The notes: generated from the letters alone by a model not told the origin. DNA of 38,904 bases from Psychrilyobacter piezotolerans (GCF_003391055.1 NZ_QUAJ01000026.1:1-38904); one strand, 5' to 3'. Shown: positions 17,264 through 23,992, counted from the first letter of the stretch. Made by a program: numbers and translations.

Positions 17264-17966
17264 ATTGACTATAGAAGAGTTTATGGAAGAAAATTATGAG
17301 GTAAAGAAAGAGTTAGAAGAAGGGGAGGAAGTTCGGTATATAGCCTATGAACCATCAGATGCTACTGGGATATTAAGGTTTATAGTACCTATCTATGTAT
17401 GTTTTTTAACTGCTTGTACTTTTTTTATTATCACTTCATATACTGGGAATCGTTGGATATTTTTACCTACTTTTATTTTATTTCTGCTTACAATAATATT
17501 TATCATGAGTATGGTTGAGGATACTGTAATTTTTACAGATAAATCATTGATTATAAAAAGGAAAAAATATAGTAAAAAATTTATCTATAGTGAGATAAAA
17601 AGGATGAATGTCAATATTTCCCCGGGATGTTTTTCATACAGTATTTATAGTGATAAAGAAAAAATTGGGGTGATTACAACAAATTACAACAGATTTCAGT
17701 TACCTCAAATTTTATTAAAATTTAAAAGCGAATTAAAAATACAAGATGAAATAATGACATCTAAATTATTTAAAATAAAGATACTATTAATAGTTTTAAT
17801 AATGGGATTAATAGGCACTTATCTTGAGCTTTCATCATATTTATTTTTTATGAATTTAATAATTTTATATTTTGATATTATTTTAGTTACTACATATTTT
17901 AAATTACTAAAAAAAGGAAGAATAAAAATAGTCTTGATAAAGAAAAAACTAAAAAAAGTAACTTAG
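17181..17966 (+). CDS. PH-like-domain membrane protein, paralog 1 of the riboswitch array
   Basis: 261 aa, no named family. Order: an acidic cytoplasmic N-terminus with NEIVNRILDEDKEI, then GTNGTLTIEEFMEE and GEEVRYIAYE, shared with the proteins at 17981 and 18850 and partly with 21354. Next come two membrane helices (about 66-87 and 92-112), then a PH-like beta region starting EDTVIFTDKSLIIKRKK...FIYSEIKRM, the bPH2/DUF304 pattern seen in YdbS/YdbT-type membrane proteins. Two further hydrophobic helices (about 197-236) precede a very basic tail. AGGGGATGGGG precedes the ATG. First gene after the c-di-GMP riboswitch. Function unknown. Confidence 0.75.
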   Translation: MEDMNEIVNRILDEDKEIKNSSSGTNGTLTIEEFMEENYEVKKELEEGEEVRYIAYEPSDATGILRFIVPIYVCFLTACTFFIITSYTGNRWIFLPTFILFLLTIIFIMSMVEDTVIFTDKSLIIKRKKYSKKFIYSEIKRMNVNISPGCFSYSIYSDKEKIGVITTNYNRFQLPQILLKFKSELKIQDEIMTSKLFKIKILLIVLIMGLIGTYLELSSYLFFMNLIILYFDIILVTTYFKLLKKGRIKIVLIKKKLKKVT

Positions 17967-17980
17967 AAAATCCAAAGAAT

Positions 17981-18703
17981 TTGAACATATTAATAAATAA
18001 AATATTGGACGAAGACAGTACAATTAAAAACAGTTTGACTGGTACCAATGGAGAATTAACAATAGATGAATTCATGGAGAAATATCCGAAAATAAAGAAA
18101 AGGTTAGAGGTGGGGGAAAAGGTTCGATATATTGCTTATGAAAAGATAAAATCTAAAAAACGTGAATTCAACAAAATTTATTTTGGATCTTTTCCTTTGG
18201 CAGTAGTCTCACTGATTATTACAGTTTATTATAGTTGGCTTTTCTTTCCAATTTTTATGACATTTTTTATGACATTTTTATGTTCTCATGAATTTGCACA
18301 AGAATCAATAATTTTTACCAATAATTCACTACTTACATTAAAAAAAAATAATAAAATAAATAAAATATTATATAGTGAAATAAAAAAAGTGGTTTACAAT
18401 AAAACTCCGAAAAATCCTGAATTTGGAAATTTGATTTTAAAAGGGAAGGAAAATAAATTAATATGTTCTGAAATCTATTTTTCTAAAATCAATCTTTCAA
18501 ATATAATTTATAAAATAGGTATTTCTAAAATGGGAACCACAGAAAAAATTCTAACGTCTATTGCTTATATAGGACTTATAATATGGGTGTTTTTAGCCTT
18601 GATAGCTATTATAGACTTTTATGTTTTTATGCGATTACTATTTTGGATTCTGGGTATTCTTTCCATGTATAGATATATTACAATTAAGAAGGGTAGTAAA
18701 TAA
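17981..18703 (+). CDS. PH-like-domain membrane protein, paralog 2
   Basis: 240 aa. The same plan as the 17181 product: NKILDEDSTIKNSLTGTNG, LTIDEFMEKYPKIKKRLE, VRYIAYEK, two membrane helices (about 69-105), the PH-like block ESIIFTNNSLLTLKK...ILYSEIKKV and two C-terminal helices (about 186-225). The start is odd. The only listed start is TTG 17981 with no Shine-Dalgarno sequence, 14 bp after the upstream stop. Yet paralog-like sequence (ENPKN-LNILINK versus EDIKD-VNEIVNR) extends upstream to a TTA at 17963 where the paralogs have ATG. Translation probably depends on coupling to the preceding gene. Its stop overlaps the ATG of a 35-aa ORF (TAATG). Confidence 0.7.
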   Translation: MNILINKILDEDSTIKNSLTGTNGELTIDEFMEKYPKIKKRLEVGEKVRYIAYEKIKSKKREFNKIYFGSFPLAVVSLIITVYYSWLFFPIFMTFFMTFLCSHEFAQESIIFTNNSLLTLKKNNKINKILYSEIKKVVYNKTPKNPEFGNLILKGKENKLICSEIYFSKINLSNIIYKIGISKMGTTEKILTSIAYIGLIIWVFLALIAIIDFYVFMRLLFWILGILSMYRYITIKKGSK

Positions 18704-18810
18704 TGGACGAACAATATTCTGCTTTTTATGTCGATACAGATAATTACGTTAGGTTTGATAGAGACAATCACAGTTTTATCGATCTATTTGTGATGATTGG
18801 TGTAAACTAG
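18703..18810 (+). CDS. 35-aa ORF translationally coupled to paralog 2
   Basis: ATG overlaps the preceding stop as TAATG. It encodes a mostly polar peptide, MDEQYSAFYVDTDNYVRFDR at the start, ending FIDLFVMIGVN. Composition is richer in Asp and Tyr than the membrane paralogs. No family recognised. It could be a genuine coupled peptide or a chance frame; the exact overlap is the only support. Confidence 0.35.
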   Translation: MDEQYSAFYVDTDNYVRFDRDNHSFIDLFVMIGVN

Positions 18811-18835
18811 TGGCAAAAATATAATAAAAAAAATT

Positions 18836-18940
18836 ATGGGGATGGGATTATGGAAGATATAAAAGACGTGAATGAAATAGTGAATAGGATACTAGATGAA
18901 GATAAGGAGATAAGAAATAGTGATACTGGTACCAATGGAG
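18836..18940 (+). repeat. Direct repeat 2: 5' end of paralog genes
   Basis: Counterpart of 17166-17263, covering the ribosome site, start and first codons of the 18850 gene. Confidence 0.8.
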
Positions 18941-19604
18941 AGTTGACCATAGATCAGTTTATAGAGCAGTATCCTGAGATAAAGAAAGAGTTGTCGGAAG
19001 GGGAGGAGGTTAGGTATATAGCTTATGAAAAAAATAAATCAAGTAAAAATATTGATTACACTCTTAATTTTGTCTTTTTAACATTTACATCAATTTTTAT
19101 TTTATTACTTTTAATTGAACTGCTTGCTTATATGAAATTTAATTTTCTGTATTTTTTTGTTAGCTACTTTTTTATTATGTTAGTTTTATTGATAAAAAAA
19201 TGGATAAAAATACAATAATTTTTACAAATTATTCATTAATTACAGTAAATAAGAATAAAACAGAGAAAATTCTATATACACAAATAAAAAAAATTGATTA
19301 TCTTAAGTTGCCATTTTTTTCAAGTAAAACAGCTCATTTTACTTTTTATGAAAACAAGAATAAAAAATTGGGTTTTAATGAGGGTTTTTCAAAAATAAAT
19401 ATATTAGATATTGTTAAGCAAATCAATTTAAAATTAAATTTTAAAAACGATTTATTTGCTGCACGATTAACTGGCGAATTTATAATATTGATGACGATAA
19501 GTAGAATTATAGAAAATACTCATATTTTTAGTAAGGATACTTATATAGGCATCCTTGCTATATTAGGTAGTGTTTTAATAACATTTAACTTTTTCAAATA
19601 TTAG
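18850..19604 (+). pseudogene. PH-like-domain membrane protein, paralog 3, frameshifted at A7
   Basis: Two frames together reconstruct one paralog. 18850-19218 encodes the conserved N-terminus (NEIVNRILDEDKEIRNSDTG, TNGELTIDQFIEQYPEIKK, VRYIAYEK) and two membrane helices. 19200-19604 encodes the PH-like part (NTIIFTNYSLITVNKNKTEK, ILYTQIKKI) and the C-terminal hydrophobic segment. The break is at a run of seven A (19194-19200), read A-AAA-AAA in the first frame. An eighth A, or a -1 slip on this heptamer, would join them as ...LLIKK-MDKNTIIF. It may be a mutation, a sequencing error, a phase-variable tract or programmed frameshifting. The rest of both halves is undamaged, which argues against old decay. 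Confidence 0.75.
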
Positions 19605-19621
19605 ATGTGAGGAGGATGTTT

Positions 19622-19714
19622 ATGGCAAAAGTAAAATCTTTAAATCTGCTCAATGGATTTAGATATAAAATAAAACTTTTAAGAGAAAATCAAAATAGGA
19701 GGAAAATATGGAAA
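19622..19714 (+). CDS. 30-aa basic ORF overlapping the next gene start
   Basis: GAGGAGG lies ahead of ATG 19622. The peptide is strongly basic, beginning MAKVKSLNLLNGFRYKIKLL and ending RRKIWK. Its last codons overlap ATG 19708 of the 334-aa gene, and the Shine-Dalgarno sequence of that gene (AGGAGG) lies inside it. It resembles the 38-aa ORF at 22738 (LN-x-L-x-x-F ... YKIK), which is placed in the same way before another membrane-protein gene. Possible leader peptide or small protein. Confidence 0.4.
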
Positions 19715-20712
19715 TAAAAAAAATTAAAGAGCTATTAAAAAATACTGTTGGAAAATCAATTATATTGGCGGTGATTTATTCTGTCTTACTGATTATTTTT
19801 CCCAATATACTGTTCCTATTTATTTTGTTAGTTATTCCTATGTTTATATTTTTTTTATGGAAAGCTATCAAAAATAAAGATTTTACTGTGGTAACTAAGT
19901 TTATTTTACCATTTTTATTTATGTTTTTGTTTTACAAATCATATCATTCTATGGGAAAAAAACCTATAGGAGTCAATCTTTTCCATCCTCTCGTTAAAGA
20001 ACGAGTAGAAAAACATTTTAAGGAAAAATATGACTTTGATTTCGTAGTAACCAGAATTTATTATTATTATTACGGAGATGAAGCTCATGGTATGAAATGG
20101 TATCCAGCTATAGGAGGATATCTAAAACATGATAAAAAATTCCCTGTAGGAGTATGGATAAGGGATGGAAAGATAGTCGATAACTATAGAAGGGTGATTT
20201 TTTATAGGGAAGTAGATGAATTCTATAAAAAGATGATCAGTAAACATTTTCCTTGGAAATATTCCTCTACAATAAGTATTTCTATTAGTGAAAAATGGAT
20301 GGTTGATTCCTATGAGGAACTCTTAAAAAAGAAATTTAAAGATAATTATGTAAAAATAATGATTTTTTCGAATAAAGAGGATTTGAAGAAGAAAAAAATA
20401 TCCAAAGAAAAATACCTTAAAACTATCAAAGGGTTCGTAGAAGAATTTTCAAAATATAATAATCATATCGATGACTTTTTCTTACGATTCGATAACACTC
20501 TTTTTGAAGAGAAAACAGAGAAAATGTTGGTTATTAAAAAAAGAGACTTTAAAGGGATTAAGAATGCTGAAAAATATGAAATTATAGCAAGAGATTATAA
20601 TAAAGGGGTTACAATCGATAATTATTATTCTACTATAGATAAAATTTATGAAGAAATAGATCGTTTGAGTAGTGAAAATGAAAATATTTTCAGTGACTTT
20701 GAAAATTATTAA
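19708..20712 (+). CDS. Unknown membrane-anchored protein of the riboswitch array
   Basis: 334 aa. Two or three hydrophobic helices near the N-terminus (about 15-56 and 64-79) are followed by a soluble domain of ~250 residues that is very rich in Lys, Tyr and Asp. Distinct local features are HPLVKERVEKHFKEKYDFDF, a Tyr run (RIYYYYYGDEAHGMKW) and GVWIRDGKIVDNYRRVIFYR. The pattern of a KERVEKHFKEKY helix followed by strands loosely recalls the small YfjL-like/PepSY-sized modules, but I would not assign one. It has a strong AGGAGG. It lacks the GTNG motif of its neighbours. Function unknown. Confidence 0.6.
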   Translation: MEIKKIKELLKNTVGKSIILAVIYSVLLIIFPNILFLFILLVIPMFIFFLWKAIKNKDFTVVTKFILPFLFMFLFYKSYHSMGKKPIGVNLFHPLVKERVEKHFKEKYDFDFVVTRIYYYYYGDEAHGMKWYPAIGGYLKHDKKFPVGVWIRDGKIVDNYRRVIFYREVDEFYKKMISKHFPWKYSSTISISISEKWMVDSYEELLKKKFKDNYVKIMIFSNKEDLKKKKISKEKYLKTIKGFVEEFSKYNNHIDDFFLRFDNTLFEEKTEKMLVIKKRDFKGIKNAEKYEIIARDYNKGVTIDNYYSTIDKIYEEIDRLSSENENIFSDFENY

Positions 20713-20725
20713 AGGAGGGAAATTT

Positions 20726-20749
20726 ATGAAAAAAATATGGAGAAATTGA
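20726..20749 (+). other. Seven-codon frame with strong ribosome site, probable truncated gene start
   Basis: AAAGGAGG precedes ATG 20726, but the frame (MKKIWRN) stops after seven codons, ~40 bp before repeat copy C begins. It looks like the surviving start of a gene lost when the repeat-containing segment arrived. It could also be a minimal leader peptide. Confidence 0.3.
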
Positions 20750-20789
20750 GCTTTGTCGGTCTTTTTCTTTAGCTTTCAATTTTGAAGGC

Positions 20790-20986
20790 GATGTTGCTTT
20801 CACAAAATTTATTCTACTAAGAGCGATATACAAATTAAGTTCCGCAACGTAGTGAGGATTGTATCCCGAAAGCTCGTGGTTATTTTATCTCTACTCAGAA
20901 GCTATTTTCAAAATTTCTGCTTTTCTTTCCTCTATTTTTTTTTCAGATAAAAAGTAAATAGAGCCAGTTAAGGGAGGATCCCTTAG
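20790..20986 (+). repeat. Dispersed structured repeat, copy C (diverged)
   Basis: Shares AAGTTCCGCA, GTAGTGAGGA, CTGCTTTTCTTTCC and CCAGTTAAGG with copies A and B in the same order. The large hairpin (CCTCTATTT...AAATAGAGCC) matches copy B read in reverse. The small hairpin is AAGGGA-GGA-TCCCTT: relative to AAGGAT-GGA-ATCCTT in A and B, two base pairs have changed on both arms while the GGA loop is kept. Confidence 0.7.
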
Positions 20987-21049
20987 ATTTTAATTTTTTC
21001 TATTTAGGTTCACGAGTATAAAAATTAGATGTAAATGAATATAATTTTA

Positions 21050-21310
21050 AATGAGCCTTGATCTGAGAAACAAAGGGAGTCTACCCGCAAGGGGCATCAC
21101 CAAAACTCTAGAATTTTTTCAAAATTAAGAGTATTGCGTCAGAAGATTCCAAAGTTTCCGCTTTTGATACGGGATACTTTTTCTCTGTAGCAAGAAAAAG
21201 TATCCAAAAAGTGCCAGAAGTTTATAAGTTGTCTTAGTGGAGTAAGTCACGATCGTTGTTGTAGGAACAGTACTGCTGAAGTAGAACGACTATAAACTTC
21301 GATTTAAAAG
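21050..21310 (+). other. Non-coding stretch with hairpins, possible fourth repeat copy
   Basis: No ORF. Contains CCC-GCAA-GGG, a GNRA-capped hairpin (about 21080-21090) within GAGT...ACTC, then a perfect GGATACTTTTTCT...AGAAAAAGTATCC hairpin (about 21177-21210) followed by GTGCCAGAAG. A further imperfect inverted repeat GAAGTTTATA...TATAAACTTC closes about 21222-21300. The order hairpin-then-CCA resembles repeat copies A-C, but the sequence is too diverged to be sure. Confidence 0.4.
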
Positions 21311-21353
21311 TGGGGAAATCTGTGTCAAAAAAATTGATAGGAGGAGAAATAAT

Positions 21354-21884
21354 ATGGGAACTTCAAATACGGGAACAAACGGGAAAAAGAGTATAGAGGA
21401 AATCATCAAAAAGGACAGCGTAATAAGAAAACTGCTGGAGAGAGGTGAGGTGGTGGAATATATATCATATAAGAAGGGAATGGGTTACAAAATAATCGCT
21501 GGATTTATGGTTTTAGTTGGAATTTTTGCTATTTTTGCACTGAGAGAATTTATTCTACCTGGAGAGTGGGGGATACCACTTATTTTAGCTTTTTATTTTT
21601 TATGGCCTTTAAATCAAATTTTGGAAGGCTGGATAGGTAAACTTGTTATAACTGATAAAGGTGTAATAGTTAGGACTGCTTTTAGTTTTTTTACAGATAA
21701 ATATTATTATTCGGAAATAAAATCTGTTTCAGTTCAAAAAATATACTATACCTCAATGGTAACCCTAAGATTACAAAACAGAAAAACTGAAGCTAAAGTA
21801 TACTCTCTTTTATCTAGCCTGACTATAGATGAAGCAAAAACAATAGCATTTAAAATTGAAAGTAAATTAAAAGGGAAGGAATGA
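21354..21884 (+). CDS. PH-like-domain membrane protein, paralog 4 (short form)
   Basis: 176 aa. The N-terminus NTGTNGKKSIEEIIKKDSVIR and GEVVEYISYKKG matches the conserved entry segment of the 17181 group, but without the preceding NRILDED block. Two membrane helices (about 47-60 and 67-85) follow, then a PH-like domain: GKLVITDKGVIVRTAFSFF, YYYSEIKSVSVQKI, ending in a helix (TIDEAKTIAFKIESKLKG). This member is closest to ordinary bPH2/DUF304 proteins. AGGAGG precedes the ATG. Its stop overlaps the next gene as ATGA. Confidence 0.75.
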   Translation: MGTSNTGTNGKKSIEEIIKKDSVIRKLLERGEVVEYISYKKGMGYKIIAGFMVLVGIFAIFALREFILPGEWGIPLILAFYFLWPLNQILEGWIGKLVITDKGVIVRTAFSFFTDKYYYSEIKSVSVQKIYYTSMVTLRLQNRKTEAKVYSLLSSLTIDEAKTIAFKIESKLKGKE

Positions 21885-22720
21885 TAGTTATGAGGTACAG
21901 GCTTAAAGATAATGAGGCGATAGTACATGAAAATGAAAATACAATTTTGACAGACAAAAATATCATCAAAGAATCAGGCAAAATTTTTAAGAAAAAAACA
22001 GTGATAAAATTGGGGGATATCAGAAGAAAGAGAATCGAAGGAGATAATATAATCATATCTATCATGAGAAAGAAGAAAATAAGAGAAATATCTTTCATAT
22101 TTTCAAAAGATAGTATAGAAGAAATATTTAACAAGTTGGATGAACTCATAGCGAGATGTAAGAAAAATAACTACAAAACAACTACATCCAAATATCTAGA
22201 AGATTTGATAGATGAAGAAGATAATCCCTATCAATATAAATATAGAAAAAAGAAATATATTATAGTGGGAATACTGACAACTTTGTTTTTGTCTTTTACA
22301 TTTTTACTGACAATACTCTATTCAATATTTGAAATAGGTATAACATTTTATGGAATACTTTTAATATCTCTCTCTCATTATATAATCCATTCATATTTTT
22401 ATTATTTTTTTAATAAACTTATTTTTTTAGATGACGATGTCATATATAGGACATTTTATATGTTGAGATACAGGAGGTTAAATATAAAAAAAAATGTGGA
22501 GTTAATTATACCTATATTTGGTTTAGGAGGTACACAAGTGAAAATAACTTTTCATAATAAAAAACATCCTAGCTTACCAAAACAGATTCTTCTACCAAAA
22601 GGTTTTTTTGCAGTAGATCCATTGGATATTGATGAATTTGAAGAAATTCTTTTAAAATCATTAAAGTATAAAAAGGTAAATATCAACAAAAAATATCACT
22701 ATGAAATTTATAAAAATTAA
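21881..22720 (+). CDS. Two-PH-like-domain membrane protein
   Basis: 279 aa. Start overlaps the previous stop (ATGA), so the two are translationally coupled. The N-terminal ~95 residues form a PH-like sheet (EAIVHENENTILTDKNIIKE, KKKTVIKLGDIRRKRI, FIFSKDSIEEIFNKLDELI), ending in the helix usual for PH folds. A linker and two membrane helices (about 127-148 and 151-172) lead to a second PH-like region (NKLIFLDDDVIYRTFYMLRY, then RRLNIKKNVELIIP, ending in DIDEFEEILLKSL). Both halves face the cytoplasm if the two helices form a hairpin. It lacks the GTNG motif. Function unknown. Confidence 0.7.
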   Translation: MIVMRYRLKDNEAIVHENENTILTDKNIIKESGKIFKKKTVIKLGDIRRKRIEGDNIIISIMRKKKIREISFIFSKDSIEEIFNKLDELIARCKKNNYKTTTSKYLEDLIDEEDNPYQYKYRKKKYIIVGILTTLFLSFTFLLTILYSIFEIGITFYGILLISLSHYIIHSYFYYFFNKLIFLDDDVIYRTFYMLRYRRLNIKKNVELIIPIFGLGGTQVKITFHNKKHPSLPKQILLPKGFFAVDPLDIDEFEEILLKSLKYKKVNINKKYHYEIYKN

Positions 22721-22737
22721 TTTGGGAGAATAATAAA

Positions 22738-22854
22738 ATGACTACATATTACACCCTGAATGAACTCAGGAGCTTTAATCCAAAAAAATCATACAAAATA
22801 AAAATTAGGAAGGTAATATTATCAATAAAACAGAGCACATTCATGAAACTATAG
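22738..22854 (+). CDS. 38-aa basic ORF, similar to the 19622 ORF
   Basis: ATG 22738 follows GGGAGAATAATAAA. The product begins MTTYYTLNELRSFNPKKSYK and contains YKIKIRK. It shares LN-x-L-x-x-F and YKIK with the 30-aa ORF at 19622 and, like it, overlaps the start region of a downstream membrane-protein gene. Possibly a leader peptide or a small companion protein. Confidence 0.4.
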   Translation: MTTYYTLNELRSFNPKKSYKIKIRKVILSIKQSTFMKL

Positions 22855-23423
22855 ACAAAAAAGAAAGAATAATAGTAACTCTTATATTAACTGCAATAGT
22901 TATTGTAAGTTACTTTTTAATGAAAATATCAATTATAAATGAATATTTTAAGGTTCTAGGATTTGTTAGTAAATTGCTACAGGTTACAATCCCATTATTA
23001 ATTTATATTTATTACGATAATAAATCAAGCAAGAATCTGGACAAATTTATGATTTTTTATCTGTTAAGATGTCTTTTAATCTCTGCAGTGCCATTAATAA
23101 TGCCATTAAATAAAAACAACTTTTTATTATTTATTGTTTTATTTAATTCAATATATTATATAACAACTTTTTTACCATATAATCTAAGCTTTATAAATGA
23201 TATGAAAATAAATTCTATAAAAAATTCTTTGTTACTCACAAAGAAGAAAATTTTTGTCCTTATTTCTTATGATTTTTGGATAATCCTTATATCAACTTTA
23301 GTTTCGCTTAGTATGGATGAAGGATTATTTAATTATATTATTGTCACTAATATATTTTTTAATTATGAAATAAAAAAATACAATATTTGGAAACAGGAGG
23401 TAAAAAATGAGTACTCTAATTGA
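22818..23423 (+). CDS. Polytopic membrane protein, last gene of the array; probable non-AUG start
   Basis: The first ATG (22920) has no ribosome site and would cut away a hydrophobic helix (IIVTLILTAIVIVSYFLMKI) encoded in frame just upstream. Extending to ATT 22818 or ATC 22821, both just after AGGAAGG (22807-22813), gives ~201 aa with a short hydrophilic N-terminus (NKTEHIHETIDKKER) and about five to six helices, overall Yip1-like in hydropathy. No catalytic motif. The last codons overlap a 22-aa ORF. Start choice is inference; the reading frame itself is firm. Confidence 0.6.
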   Translation: MINKTEHIHETIDKKERIIVTLILTAIVIVSYFLMKISIINEYFKVLGFVSKLLQVTIPLLIYIYYDNKSSKNLDKFMIFYLLRCLLISAVPLIMPLNKNNFLLFIVLFNSIYYITTFLPYNLSFINDMKINSIKNSLLLTKKKIFVLISYDFWIILISTLVSLSMDEGLFNYIIVTNIFFNYEIKKYNIWKQEVKNEYSN

Positions 23424-23475
23424 AAAAGATCTTCTTGATGGGATATGGAAAGAAGATGATACCATTTACTGGTAG
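23407..23475 (+). CDS. 22-aa ORF at the array's 3' end
   Basis: AGGAGG lies 6 bp before ATG 23407; the peptide is acidic and ends in aromatic residues (LLDGIWKEDDTIYW). It overlaps the preceding gene's end and is followed by the array terminator. It is either a real micro-protein or the truncated head of a lost gene. Confidence 0.35.
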   Translation: MSTLIEKDLLDGIWKEDDTIYW

Positions 23476-23499
23476 ATATTTTAGTACAATTTCTTAGAT

Positions 23500-23546
23500 A
23501 AAAAAAGAGATTATATAAGTAAAATCACTTATATAATCCTTTTTTT
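23500..23546 (+). terminator. Terminator of the array (right twin)
   Basis: GAGATTATATAAGT / ACTTATATAATC hairpin with T7. It is closely similar to the terminator at 16471-16515, including CTTTTTTTAATACCT after the stem. Confidence 0.85.
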
Positions 23547-23687
23547 AATACCTGGGAGAATAAATAATTGGAGAAGTGCCAATTCTTTTGGAATATTATT
23601 TTCAGCAGGGTATACTAGTAAGTAAGTAGGTCTTAAATTTCTCTGGAATAATTTATGTTATTTATTAGAGACAGGAGTTGAAAAAAG

Positions 23688-23992
23688 ATGAGCCAAATAC
23701 TGAAAAAATTAAAGGGCGGGGACTTAAGATCTATCGGCAGATCAAATGAAGTAGTTCAGGAAATATTAGATAAACCCTCTTTGTTTAAGGAGGTTTTTGA
23801 AGGGATGTTGAGCAGTGACCCGATTATAAGAATGAGATCTTTTCAATGCAGACACTGGCTGATTTTGCTGAAAAAGACGAACAACTTAACCCTGAAATAA
23901 TAAAACGGATTAAAGAAATGATGGAAGAAGGGGCACCATCGGTAGTAAGCAGGGGAAAAAAACTCATTAACAGATTGAAGAAAAATGAATAA
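23688..23992 (+). pseudogene. HEAT-repeat-like protein, internal deletion and frameshift
   Basis: The first frame (23688-23900) gives KLKGGDLRSIGRSNEVVQEI, then LFKEVFEGMLSSDPIIRMR, the usual opening of small HEAT-like proteins. The second frame (ATG 23846 to stop 23992) gives FSMQTLADFAEKDEQL, then PEIIKRIKEMMEEGAPSVVS, RGKKLI, the usual ending. The frames meet around 23835-23846, and the central repeats expected after 'IIRMR' are missing. The simplest reading is an in-locus deletion that fused distant parts out of frame. Both ends are still well preserved, so the event looks recent. Confidence 0.7.
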
